Below are positions 1 through 9,712 of a stretch of DNA of 25,916 nucleotides, in pieces. The stretch's first letter is position 1, and each line of letters starts with the position of its first letter. The stretch covers positions 2,571,684 through 2,597,599 of the forward strand of contig BFEA01000166.1 in the NCBI GenBank assembly GCA_003427395.1, written 5' to 3'. This DNA is from Chara braunii (Eukaryota > Streptophyta > Charophyceae > Charales > Characeae). Under the pieces are notes generated by a model. The model was not told the origin of the DNA. It did no database searches and saw only the letters and a list, made by a program, of their open reading frames with translations. The position numbers and the translations under genes were made by a program.

Positions 1-74
<74 letters not shown>
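1..74. repeat. (GA)n microsatellite
   Basis: An uninterrupted GA dinucleotide run begins at the window edge and ends at the GATC at 73-76, so its true length is unknown. Similar purine-rich tracts recur inside the LTR of element B (15280-16200). Confidence 0.97.
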
Positions 75-77
<3 letters not shown>

Positions 78-306
78 TTCTGTTCCACATGCACACTAAC
101 GATCCAAGTAGCGCATGACGTGAGCTGTCGAGAGCCTGCACACAGTGACGAACGGGCACATTGACGCGCCCTTCGACTTCGTGCGGCTACTGCAGGAACA
201 TGGAGGCGGTAGGGTGTGAACGCACCCGGACGTGTGTCTGTGTGTGTGTGCGCGGGCGTGGTGAGCGTGTTTGTGCGTGAACGAGAGGGGGAGTGGGGGA
301 GGGAGA

Positions 307-361
307 ACTCTTCTCACCCACGGGCCACTCTCTCGGAGGGAGCACTCTTCTCACCCACGGG

Positions 362-397
<36 letters not shown>
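307..397. repeat. 37-bp duplication followed by a (CT)n tract
   Basis: A 20-base segment starting ACTCTTCTCACCC occurs at 307 and again at 344, a spacing of 37 bases. The second copy runs straight into a CT dinucleotide tract at 363-397. Open frames here are low-complexity translations (Ser-Leu or Arg-Glu repeats) and are not genes. Bases 75-306 contain GT-rich stretches and nothing else I can identify. Confidence 0.85.
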
Positions 398-401
<4 letters not shown>

Positions 402-473
402 CTGTCCACTGTCCTTCGTCTTTCTCTTTCTCGCGACGACCTTCAAGTTGTGGGAATGATTCATCTAGCCGTA

Positions 474-561
474 TTTTATTTTATTTTTATTTTTCGATGG
501 ACCACGGATCAGAACAGATGCTAGACTTGATCTTAGCCAAAAGGCCGAGAAAGGTATTCGG
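474..561 (-). pseudogene. U2 (pseudogene): U2 snRNA retropseudogene, 3'-truncated, with A-rich tail
   Basis: Read on the minus strand from 557, the sequence matches the conserved 5' end of U2 spliceosomal RNA: the ATACCTTTCTCGGCC start, the GGCTAAGATCAAG core and the CTGTTCT segment, about 50 bases with few changes. The branch-site recognition segment, normally GTAGTA, reads CTAGCA here. After about position 505 the U2 sequence skips to a short GTGGTCCATCG remnant and then an A-rich tail (494 down to 474). A perfect 8-base direct repeat, TAGCCGTA, lies at 466-473 and 562-569 and brackets the insert, as expected for a target-site duplication. I see no plant-type upstream sequence element, so this looks like a LINE-mobilised retrocopy and not a working U2 gene. 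Confidence 0.8.
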
Positions 562-569
562 TAGCCGTA

Positions 570-763
570 ATTGAACACAGGTGTGTTCGCAGCCGGGAAC
601 GAGGGTAAGAGGGCGTCGCAGGGACCTGGGGAAGGGTGACAGACGGATCTAGCTCATCACCGACGTGAGGTAATGGCTGATTGGACAGTAGANCCCCACT
701 GATGACTGAGGCTAATATCCCAACGGACTGGCGTCCAATAAAATATTGTTCAGAATAAGAGTA
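570..763. other. Unassigned stretch with one ambiguous base
   Basis: Between the U2 insert and the TIR element I see no gene or RNA. It contains one N at about 693. The TA at 762-763 is the left target dinucleotide of the next element. Confidence 0.5.
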
Positions 764-798
764 CTCACACTAGGTCCTCAAAGTCGCAAAATCATCCA

Positions 799-1240
799 GC
801 CGCCTAGCTCAGTTGGTTAGGCACGCAAGTGGCAGTCAGGAGGTGGTGGGTTCTAGCCCCACAATAGCCTGCGGCGCACTTAGTGCCAACCAGCGGTGAT
901 AGTCCATTTCTGATCGGTATTAGCAGGGTCCTTGGCCAACAGCGTTAGCCGGACCCCCACTAGCCGGACCCCCACTGGCTGCCCCACCCCACCCTTGGTT
1001 GGAGGGGGGGGCAACATGCATCTCCTCTGATGGCTGTAGGGAGACAACAAAGCTATCCTCTGATGGCTGTAGGGAGACAACAAAGCTATGTTCGCAGGGG
1101 TCGCCTGTATAAGCCTTAGGAGTAGTGGTAGGTTCTTAGTGGTAGGTAGGTAGTGAAGGTGAATTGAATTGAAAGAATTTGAAAGATGATGAAAGATTTG
1201 AGAGAAGAATGTACAAAAAAAAAAAAAAAAAAAAAAAAAA
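799..1240 (+). repeat. tRNA-derived SINE with poly(A) tail
   Basis: The head resembles a tRNA. There is a good A box (TAGCTCAGTTGG, 805-816), a B-box-like sequence 44 bases further on (GGTTCTAGCCC, 849-859), and a perfect 5-bp T stem (GTGGG at 846-850 pairing with CCCAC at 858-862 around a 7-base loop). GCCGC (799-803) can pair with GCGGC (871-875) as an acceptor stem, but eight unpaired bases precede the 3' half, so it is not a functional tRNA. The body contains a duplicated 15-base block (AGCCGGACCCCCACT at about 947) and a 33-bp perfect tandem duplication (1024-1056, 1057-1089). It ends in 26 A residues (1215-1240). No clear target duplication was found. Confidence 0.6.
1024..1089. repeat. 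33-bp perfect tandem duplication
   Basis: Two adjacent copies start CCTCTGATGG at 1024 and 1057. They lie inside the SINE body between the tRNA-like head and the poly(A) tail. Confidence 0.9.
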
Positions 1241-1343
1241 GAAAGGATGTAGGGCAGTTTTGAGGGCCTAATGGGATCCTTTTACAAGAATTCAATCTGG
1301 CTGCTGATTTTGCGATTTCACGGTTTTGAGGGCCTAATGTGAG

Positions 1344-2977
1344 TATGCCCTAACTACATTAAACCGCCAGTACCTTTCCCTGCTAGAAAAATAAATCGAG
1401 AGCTGTGGCCGGAAATGGCTGGCGGCCATATCCCCGAAGGGCAGGGCCTGCGGCCTATGTATGAGAAAGGTGCTGGCCATTTAACAGCATTACTAGCCAG
1501 GTAACCTGGGCTTCTGGAGGGGATGTCATGAGGTTAGACCTTGGCTAGGGAGGGGCCATTAGACACTGCCCATGATATCTAGGCTATAGTTCGACTCGTA
1601 TCCTGGTGGCCCAGTTCATAACAACAATGCCGATTGGGGGGCACAGACGGGAGTCTGAACGCCCTCAGGAAAGGCACCTATAATCGAACGTTCACACCTA
1701 GCTCCCGAAGTACCTGTGCAACTGGGTTTGCACGTCGTCCTCTTCGACCAGTGCTGAGTGGGGAAGTAGGGGTCCCCCCTCTCAGCCCAGGTGCCTGCAA
1801 CCCCTGTCCGGTCAGATCACCTAGCCGAGTTGGTGATGAGTGATGGTCCTGGGTGGTCCACATTAAGGTAGGGCAGAGGTGGTACGGGTGCGCAGGGGTA
1901 ATTGAGCAGAGGAAGGGTGGAGAGGGGGTCTTCTGAGGGGGGTTACAAAAACACTAAAAAATAATTAATGAAATTCCAAATTGAAATAATAATGAAAAAG
2001 GGTGAGGCCGCAGGCGCGCATGAGACGGGTAGGCCAAAAACCGGTAGGCTGAAGGGTCGTGGCAGAGGTAAAAGGTTGGGCATCCGACAGTAGGGCGTAG
2101 AGGTCGTTTGGCATCGATTCTGGAAAGTGCCCAGCGCTTTCCGTTTCGGGAATGGGGGGTTTGTGGCAGCCTACGGAGGGAAGGAACGTTTTTTTTTCTT
2201 GAAAGGGGGACGGTGTTGAGTTATCATCTTCGTTGAACTGTGTGGCCCCATCACTGGAATAGAACTTGGGTCTGCATTTCAGGCGTGCTCACACTAGCTT
2301 GCTAACTTCAGCACTTTCCACTTAGAGTTGGAACCCATAGGAAAAAGGATGGAAAAACCATCCAGCCAAAAAAAAGGGGCAAAGAATTTCAAGTTTGGAA
2401 AGCTGGAAAGCAGTTTTGTGGGGACCCCACCACGGAGAACCAAATGCGCCATGGAAACCCTTTGGAAATCAGTTGAGCCAATCGTTGCCTTTCTCAGTCC
2501 GCACTCATTTGTTTTGTTTTCGTTTTCTTTGTTTTTCCTTTTTTTGTGGTGGCACTCTTGGTCGCTATTGGCTGCTGCCTCTCGTGAGACTTTTCCGTGA
2601 CTTTTCCAGGAATGACACGCCCTCCCCCCTAGAGTTGGCACAAAATTGCGGCGAGGAATCCTCCCGTGAGACCTTTCCAGGCTGTGGACTATGTGAAAAC
2701 AGAAAACTCTGTTTTTCCAAGCTGCAATCTTCGGTCTGTGGGGTCCCGGGAAACGGGTTGCAGGAGAAATTTCACCTTTCCGTGGACATCTGCTGCAGTC
2801 CGTGGGGTCCTGGAAACAGTTTTGCGGCAAAGTTTTTCTTTTCCGCGGTCCTGTGGGGTCCAACTCTTACCTCAGTTCTTTATGGAATTATCGACGGATG
2901 CATATCACGCATGCATCTGGCATCCAAAGTTCCCGTGCGACGAGGCTCGTTCTACTCCGCTTCCACCGGGGTTGGGT
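1344..2977. other. Gene-free stretch with degenerate repeats
   Basis: No convincing gene is present. Opposing open frames at 2294-2863 (minus) and 2395-3036 (plus) have no recognisable domain and overlap the same repetitive sequence, so I do not call them. A degenerate repeat built on GTGGGGTCC recurs at about 2742, 2800 and 2852 (spacings of roughly 58 and 52 bases), with a related inverted copy near 2418. The stretch also contains the first copy of a dispersed repeat at 1783-1910. Confidence 0.55.
1783..1910 (+). repeat. Dispersed repeat, copy 1
   Basis: This segment aligns by eye with 3502-3630. Shared blocks are GGTGCCTG, ATGGTCCTG, GAGGTA/AAGGTA and GGGTGCGC, in the same order and spacing, at perhaps 70 percent identity. 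This copy carries an A-box-like TAGCCGAGTTGG at 1826, which hints at an RNA polymerase III origin, but copy 2 lacks it and no B box is visible. The family is not identified. Confidence 0.45.
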
Positions 2978-3505
2978 CATGGCTACCGTCTTCACCCGAA
3001 AATAACGCCCCGAGCGTTATATTCAACTTACACTAAAAAGATGAGATTTCCGTTTTTACTCACTTTTTTCAAGTAGAAGGTGCCTTCGAATAGAATGACC
3101 GGGCGTTATATTTGAATGTTCCATGGGCAGAGTGCCTTGAAGAGGTAGTATACATGGGTTTTAGAAGGCGGGGAAGGGGGTATACATGGGTTTTAAAGAG
3201 GGTTGAATGGGGTTTTGACTTGGTATATTTTGGCTTTCGTTTTCATTTTTATTTTTTATTTCCGAGTTTATAAGGAATTCTGAAGTGGCTGTCAGCCAAA
3301 AGTTGGTCGCATTCCAATCCTGGACAACATATTTCTTTTCCAGAATTTTTTTATTTTTTGTTTTCGGAATTTTGGGGCGTCACTGAAGTTACTACAAATT
3401 TACTGAATATATTCGTACACAACGCCCGGGGGCCTCCCATCCCGGCGGACGTTATATTCGTACACAACGCCCGGACGTTATTTTCGGGTGAAGAAGGTAA
3501 CCCTG
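2978..3505. mobile_element. 528-bp TIR element with hAT-like ends
   Basis: The ends are inverted copies. The left starts CATGGCTACCGTCTTCACCC and the right, reverse-complemented, starts CAGGGTTACCTTCTTCACCC, followed in both by GAAAATAACG. About 29 of 33 bases match. The CAGGGTTACC start is shared with the hAT element at 22264. A motif built on GGGCGTTATATTYGAA is repeated near both ends (about 3005, 3105, 3425, 3450 and 3470), as subterminal motifs are in hAT elements. The 8-base flanks do not match, so no target duplication supports the exact ends. There is no transposase. Confidence 0.55.
3411..3471. repeat. 41-bp-spaced direct repeat near the right end of the 2978-3505 element
   Basis: The 20-base segment TATTCGTACACAACGCCCGG occurs at about 3411 and again at about 3452. 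It is part of the subterminal motif set of the TIR element. Confidence 0.85.
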
Positions 3506-3630
3506 GTGCCTGTCACTACTGTTTTGTCCAAGTTCCCCTCGATACTAGTAGGGTAATGGTCCTGAGTGCTGCTCACACTGAGGTAAGATAGTAGAGATAG
3601 GGGGTGCGCTAGGAGTATTGACATTAGGAT
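3502..3630 (+). repeat. Dispersed repeat, copy 2
   Basis: This is the partner of the copy at 1783-1910. It begins within a few bases of the right end of the 2978-3505 element. From 3631 to 3963 I see nothing further except short A-rich tracts. Confidence 0.45.
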
Positions 3631-4783
3631 GGGATGGGAGGTAGCTTTGTTCCCTCAGGACAACTGTGGCTGACCGCTCCAGGCGATCAATATGTGCCTA
3701 GTAACTGACCTCTACAACACCCTGGGCTTTAAAAATGAAGGGGAAAAAAAAGAAAAGGGGTAACTTCAGTAGACTCCGAGTCGCAAAAAAAAGTTATAAT
3801 TGCACTATGGGGCAAAATATGTCATCACCACCGGCTGTGGGACCCTACGCTGAAGTTGGAATTAAAAAAAAGAGAAAACTACGGCGCAGTCAGGGTTTGA
3901 GTTTGTAATTGCACTTGAGGCAAAAGGGCCGGTAATGCTGAATGTATATGACCTACGTTTCGGTATGAGGAAACCCGTGGAGGGGTCGCATACTGTTCGT
4001 TGAAGCCAAGGGCTACTGCGCCTGTCACTCGCTGCGCCCACTTCTGAGGTCCTCAACGATCGACAGGGTGAAGGGTTTGGTGTTGTCTGTCACTCGGAGG
4101 CTAGGTCAGGCGTCTGGGAAGATGAGATGAGGAAGAATGTAACATGAAGTTAAATGATATGAAACTGCTCAAGTTTGCAAATCTCAAACCGTGCCCAGAG
4201 CCTATGCGAATGCTTTCCTAACGGACCTCGAGTTTGAAGGGCGGACTTTGAGAGCTGGCTAATATGAAGGTCGACAAAAAAATGGTTCAGCCAGGCGAGG
4301 GACGTAACAGAGGCCTTTAACTGCGCAGCACAAAACAGCCAGAGCACTTTAACAAAATGGAAAAGAACAGTTCATCGATTTTGGGTAGATGAAAATGTTA
4401 AGGAAGGCAGCCCAAAACCTAGGGCTATATGCAAGGTCCGAAGCCGATTTTTGTTCTCCCTTTTCCCGTATATACAACTGTTTCTCTGGAAGCCTTTTGA
4501 ATGCTCATAAAATCTCTCCCCTGACTAAACAAGGAATAGTCAAATAAAATAAATTAAATTAATACAAGGACAACTAGCCGATAAGATCACCCTCAAGCGT
4601 ACCTGAAAGCCAATTTCAGACTCAGATGAGGCTCCCTCAAGAGGACATTCAAGAGGTTCAACCTCCGATCGAGGCAAAGATCCAATCAGAGAGATCTTCC
4701 CTGATTGTGAATCCAAGCCAATGGCTGGGCTCAAATTTGATAGAATCACCAGTTGATTCCGATTCCTGAGTATCTTCAAATCA

Positions 4784-4925
4784 TTTCAATAAGCACAGTC
4801 CCAATCTCAACAGTCGACCGATCGCCAAGGAATAGTCTAGTGTACCTTTAAGCCTTTTCAACAGGCACAGTCCCAATCTCAGCTGTCTGTCCATCATCAC
4901 GGGATAATCTAGAAGAGCGCAGTTT
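4784..4925. repeat. 72-bp tandem duplication in LTR A
   Basis: GCACAGTCCCAATCTCA begins at 4793 and again at 4865. Each is followed by a diverged copy ending in ATAGTCTAG or ATAATCTAG. I saw no counterpart in LTR B. Confidence 0.75.
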
Positions 4926-6639
4926 TATCCCAGATCAGAAAGTGATCCCTCAGTATTGTCAGCGAAGATTGAGTTTTTGTCTTTCCGCTTAACACGTAAC
5001 GTTTGAACTCGAGAGGGTCATTGGTGTCTCGTTAGACGAAAGAGCATTTAATTGCTAATTAGAAGTGGTTGTCCTTTCTGAAGTTTCTGTCAATTCGCTC
5101 ATCACGCTTGTTTGCTGAGAGCTTGAGAGCTGCGAGACCAATTTTGTTGCCTTGTTCGAGTAGTCAACGCGAATCAACGGTACAATCAATGGTTCCGATT
5201 TGCAGTGTGAAAGCAACCCACTCAACATAGTACTTGTTTCCGAAAAACTGGAGCAGCACCGCGCCCAAACTCACTGATGACTTTACCAACTCGTTTTGCA
5301 CAGGTTGTTCGTTGGATTGACCGATTTACCAACCCAGTCAGGAAGCTCAGGATTCGAGATCACTAGGCAACATACTGATGCTCCCCCCACAATAACAGAA
5401 GCATTACTCCTCCCTGCTTTTTATCTTCCCTCTCTCGTCGTTTAGGCAACCCTCTCTCTCACGCTCAACCTCGTGCATGCGCTCTTTCTCACACATATAC
5501 ATCTATGTGGTTGTTCGTCCTTTCATGCCCTCCGGGATGCATGCACTCTCGAGCCTCTTTTTTATCCTCTTTTTGTTCCTGACTCACACCAAACCGATTG
5601 GTCATATCTTCCTTCGAGAGTGTTTGGACGTGATCATCAACGGGTACGCGCGTAACAGTGGTAATCAAGATAGTGACAACTCTCACTTCTACCCCCTCCC
5701 CCGTTCGTTTACTTTGCATACCATTTTTTTTGCGGTTGGGGCCCGATTGTCGCACTTACCCAAGTTCAGCAAGATCGTGTTCCCTCGCAGATGATCACAC
5801 ACTTACAGCATCGGACGACGGAATCTTACCATGAATCAAGGTCTCATGCCTGCGAAGACAATAAGCGTAATGCTCGTTCCGATTCCTGGATCAGTGTGGG
5901 TGCTTCAACCAGCGCCCATCCTTCTTACGAAACTGATGCCCATTCCTTAAATTGAGGGCTATCTCTCCTGAGAAGTTACAGACTCACTCTTGGAGGAATT
6001 CATCCATCTGGTTCTCACCCTTGGCTTACCCCTCTCCGTCCAAAACACCTCGGGTTAGGACCTCAGGCACGCTCAGTCAGAACGAGCAAGCTTCCCCTAT
6101 CTGAATCTAAAGTTCCCGCTGACTTCCATGAGGTCCACAAACAGCCTCTGCGCGCGAGCCAGTCCTCAGCTAGTTCCGCCATCAATTTGCGCGCTGAGCT
6201 CACCGGGTGCACTTCATCTTCAAGTTCCCTTCGCCCTATCACAGCGTGGCTAGCTCATCTTCATCAACCGAGCCTTTCAAACTCCGACCAGGGTGCTAGT
6301 GGCGGCGGGGTCCACCAGGCACGCTTCCCAGGAGCGCACCGAATCTCCCCTCTTCTGAGTGTCTCTCCAACGGGCACAGTGCAACAAGGCCGATCGAGCA
6401 CAAAGTTGGGGGCGGCGTACACCTGGCGCACCTCCCAATCTTCTCAGTCTAAATCCCCCTTGAACTGCCAAACTCTCTGGCTTTATGCTGACTTCCCACC
6501 TGGAACTGGCCTCAGTGATCTCAAGGTACCTGGTAACACAGGCCCGAGTGGTAGCCCCAGCACAGTCGATAAAACCCCTGCGGGCCCAGGAGACGCTGCA
6601 GTAACGAGGCTTTGTCCAATTTAGCCCCAGTAGCATGAA

Positions 6640-7090
6640 TTAAATGACACCTGCCAAAGAGCCTTACCGGATAAAAATCATAGCGGCCCCTGTTCGCGCA
6701 ACGCCCATACCAAAAATGAGCATATCGAACTGCAGTAGACTGACCCAGTGCCGAGCCAGTGATAATCATCCGGAGTTGTTGTAGCCCATTCCGTGCCAAA
6801 TGTCGAATCAACACTGAACCTGAGACAATTGACTCAAACTGCAGTAACATGTATCGTACTGGTGTCGAGCCCGTCTTCAACCAGTGTGTCGCGCCTGTCT
6901 CAATTCAGCGTCGTACCGAAGCAATGTGGAACACCGTACCGCACCAATCCCGAACCTGAATAGCAGCCTGTCCCGATATCATACCAGCTTCATGCGGAAC
7001 AACTTCATGCGGCATACCGTACTACGCAAACGCGCCGAGATAATACCGAATCTGCCCCGAACCAGAGTGCCGAACCGGAGCAGCGGTCAC
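6640..7090 (-). repeat. Degenerate ~60-bp repeat array, LTR A copy
   Basis: The minus strand is full of spaced variants of TTCAGGTTCGG, GGTACGG and ATTCGACA, the same vocabulary as the longer array at 13600-14750 in LTR B. The array is roughly half as long as in LTR B, which helps explain why LTR A is about 0.7 kb shorter. Confidence 0.6.
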
Positions 7091-7478
7091 ACCGATGCAA
7101 TAAAGTCGAGCGGCACAATCAAGGTAACATGGCGGTAACACCACGACGTCCATCCAACCCACACTCATAACACACAGGCTGCGGCGAGGCTAGGAATCAG
7201 GGAAATCACATATTAAGTCGCGTACAGGATAGCAATTATCGGGAAATAGTGAGAATCGTTAGAAGCGGTTTAAATAAATAATCCGGGGCTAAGTCCCATC
7301 GCGAATAATTCGAATAAAATTCAATCAAATATTAAATATTAATCATTAGTTTTCTTTTCTATTATTTTTAATTATTTTTCTCATTTTTGGTTCGATCATC
7401 AAGAAAAATAAAAATGAAGATCAATTTTATCATAAATAAATTCCGACGAGATTTAATTAAATGATAAAATTTTCCTTC

Positions 7479-7509
<31 letters not shown>

Positions 7510-8008
7510 CTCATCTCTAATTCCATTATCTGAAATAATGAAAATAATGGATAATCCCCTTAGGAACGAATTTAGATAAAAATTTAAATAATTAGCAATT
7601 ATCCCATTATTCTTGTCCCTCCTATTATCTTCAATTCTTTTTCCCAAATTCAATTTTGATATTACAATTAATAAAAACGTGTGGCTCATTTCGACACCAA
7701 TTGCATGATGGAAAAGAGTCGCGCCAAGGCCCATGCCCGTATCTCTATCCCGGGGCTAGCCGCTCCGGAATTAGCCTCGGAACAGACAAGAACCATGGGT
7801 ACTAGGCGCGACAAGTGTGGCCGTTCGTTTCGTCGATTTCAAGGGTGAGTGTTAATACTTGACATGAAGAATATTAGGGGTCTCTTTCCAACCCCTAATT
7901 TCTCCCGACGGTTCGGACGAAAGTCCCGGTTAATCCCTCTTTAGGCAGATAATCTAAGGGTTATTTCGTCGGATTTCGGGTGGCCGACTGACCTTCGGCC
8001 GCCCGACA

Positions 8009-8040
8009 AACAAGCCCGGACCTCCTCTCGACGCCCCCGT
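8009..8040 (-). promoter_or_regulatory. Candidate polypurine tract of element A
   Basis: Just upstream of the LTR start, the minus strand reads GAGAGGAGGTCCGGG and then GCTTGTT before TGTCGGGC. A purine-rich run at this point is where plus-strand DNA synthesis primes in LTR retrotransposons. The fit is moderate because the run is interrupted by pyrimidines. Confidence 0.5.
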
Positions 8041-8059
8041 CAAGCACGCACAACCATAA

Positions 8060-8957
8060 TCAGACGAATCGTATAAGATTTAGACTGACCACACGACCGC
8101 TGGTCTTATGTCTGCGCTTATCTGTCTGGCGCTTGGGTTTTTCAGGAACTCTGGGACTGAGTGGGTGTTTCTTGCCTTTCTTGCGTCGCGGTCGTTTGGG
8201 CTTAGATATGATAGTGTTTTTTTGTTTCTTCTTTCGTTGGGGTAGCGGTGTCGGAGGTTCTACGCCTCGTCAAACGCGGACCCTAGGTCTCCACAACATA
8301 AAAAACCATCTCTTTTTCTTTCCCAAGTCAAACCCTTCACTCTCCTGGTCTCTACTCTCTTCCTCTTTTTCGAACTCTCACCTACCTCGAACCGCCTCGA
8401 CAGTCCCTCATCCGTCACCTTCGCTTTCCCCTTACCCTTAGGATCTGATAGTTTCCGGGCAGGAGTGAGGGTTTCCCTTGGCCTAAACAACTTTAGTCTA
8501 TCTCCTGCCACGGGATCCTTCCACTTAGACCCATCTAGTTCAGCAATCATATATGCTCCCCAGTCAAGCGCGCCGACTACGAGGTAGGGTCCCATCCATC
8601 TGTTAGCCAGTTTTTCTGGCCATGTCCTCTCTAACGCCGCATCGTAAAGGAGTACCATATCCCCTACCCTTATCTTCTCCTTTTTGATCCTGACATCCTT
8701 ATCGCATCTTTCCTTGCCTTTTCCCCTTTCTACTGCCAATCAATCGGAAGCGGTCATGAGATTGTCCTCTAATCTGTAGGCTATTTGTCTAGTCCTAGCC
8801 GCCAGAAGCTCCTCTCATGACATACTATCCGCCCAGTCAACTGCAGTCCAACTATCGACATGAAACTCTATGGGTAGAGGGCAGTGCCTCCCGAACCATA
8901 GAGTGTAAGGCGGGTATCCTGTGCTAGCTCGAACTGTGACATTATCTGCCCATATCG
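8060..8957 (-). pseudogene. Element A integrase C-terminal region (GPY/F module and basic tail), broken
   Basis: This continues the integrase gene after the MITE insertion. From 8957 leftward come the end of the catalytic core (PPYTLWFGR), then a basic segment (KKEKIRVGDMVLLYD) leading into the C-terminal SH3-like module with the ANRWMGPY and GAYMIAELDG motifs. This is the GPY/F module of Ty3/gypsy integrases, thought to help choose the target site. TGA codons interrupt it at 8815-8817 and about 8740. The first frame closes at 8260. A one-base change of frame near 8266 leads into a Lys/Arg-rich tail that ends at 8060-8062, 52 bases before the LTR. That tail looks like the original C-terminus, so I place the gene's true end there. 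Codons stay in phase with the integrase core on the far side of the MITE. Confidence 0.85.
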
Positions 8958-8959
8958 CA

Positions 8960-9710
8960 CAACAGAAAAATTCCAACGAGAAATGAAAGTTGAAAAAACA
9001 TTCCATAAAGAAAAAATCCTTCATATTTATAAATTATCATTCCAATGTTTGTCCAATTCTAAATTTTTTAGTTTTATTTGATAAATTTTCGTCCAAATGA
9101 GTTTTCCCTTCCAACTACATCTATTTGTTCAAGATGGAATGGAAGTCTATACGAGTTTATGAAATATTTTAATTAAAATTTCATTCTACTACAACAAATA
9201 TCTTCTAAGATCCAATGTCTCTTCTTGCGTGGACTCACTAAAGTCAGGCCTTCGGCTTCGCCCACTTCGTGTCCTGAGGTTGCCTGGAAGTCCACGGGGG
9301 AAACTGGTCACTTAATCCAGTGAAACCCTGCCAAATAGGTAAGAGAACTCAAAGCAAGTAGAGTTAGTGAGCCGTGTAATGGGCAACTATTTCGTCCGGT
9401 TCGGAGGACACTTCAGTAAGTCTGTGCAAATCAGATTGAAGTTTTGACCCCTAACTTATTTACGACTGAAAATCTTTATTTAGAATGACAGTCTGATTAA
9501 AATATTTCATGAACTCATCCAGACTTTCATTCCATCTCTAGCATGTAGTTCAAATAAGAAGGGATACCCCATTCTTGGAGCGAAAGTTTTCAAGTAAGAC
9601 ATAAAATTTTAAAATTAGAATGAAATTTTTTAAGATGGAATGAAAATTTAAAATTTAGAATGTAATTTTACTATAGAATGATTATTTAATTCTGGAAATT
9701 TTTTTTGTTG
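8960..9710. mobile_element. 751-bp MITE inserted in the integrase gene
   Basis: It separates the integrase segment coding YFRYA from the one coding WADNVTVRAS. The ends are inverted: CAACAGAAAAATTCCA on the left, and CAACAAAAAAAATTTCCA at the right end when reverse-complemented. The flanks share CA (or GCA) at 8957-8959 and 9710-9712, so the target duplication is 2-3 bases. Removing the element plus one duplicate copy (753 bases) restores the reading phase exactly. The interior is AT-rich, with GAATGAAATTT-type motifs near both ends and a more GC-rich core at about 9240-9420. No transposase is present and the superfamily is unclear. Confidence 0.7.
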
Positions 9711-9712
9711 CA

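Larger units (their letters stand above)
764..1343. mobile_element. 580-bp non-autonomous TIR element with TA target duplication
   Basis: The left end reads CTCACACTAGGTCCTCAAA and the right end, reverse-complemented, reads CTCACATTAGGCCCTCAAA, so 17 of 19 bases match. A second matching block (CGCAAAATCA) follows inside both ends. Both sides are flanked by TA (762-763 and 1344-1345), the duplication typical of Tc1/mariner-class elements. The right end motif TTTTGAGGGCCTAATG is also present at about 1257, 67 bases inward, so that end is partly duplicated. No transposase frame is present. The interior holds the tRNA-like SINE listed separately. Confidence 0.6.
3964..8008 (-). repeat. 3' LTR of element A (~4.05 kb)
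   Basis: On the minus strand it starts TGTCGGGC at 8008, 52 bases beyond the integrase stop codon, and ends TCCTCATA at 3964, where TA stands in place of the usual CA. The start and end match the element B LTR in opposite orientation. Strong matches are 7145-7340 with 13350-13525, 7850-8008 with 12688-12840, and 3964-4110 with 17265-17412. A weaker one is 6250-6350 with 14885-14970. The homology stops at 3964, which sets the end. Inside are a 72-bp tandem duplication, CT-rich tracts near 5440, a degenerate repeat array at 6640-7090 and a 30-base poly(T) at 7480-7509. No gene is visible in it. Confidence 0.85.

Noticed and set aside
96-574. Small proteins rich in Ser-Leu, Arg-Glu or His-Thr
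   Set aside because: They are translations of GA, CT and GT microsatellites.
2294-3036. Protein genes of 189 and 213 residues on opposite strands
   Set aside because: They overlap each other on degenerate repeat sequence, have no recognisable domain and no visible gene context.
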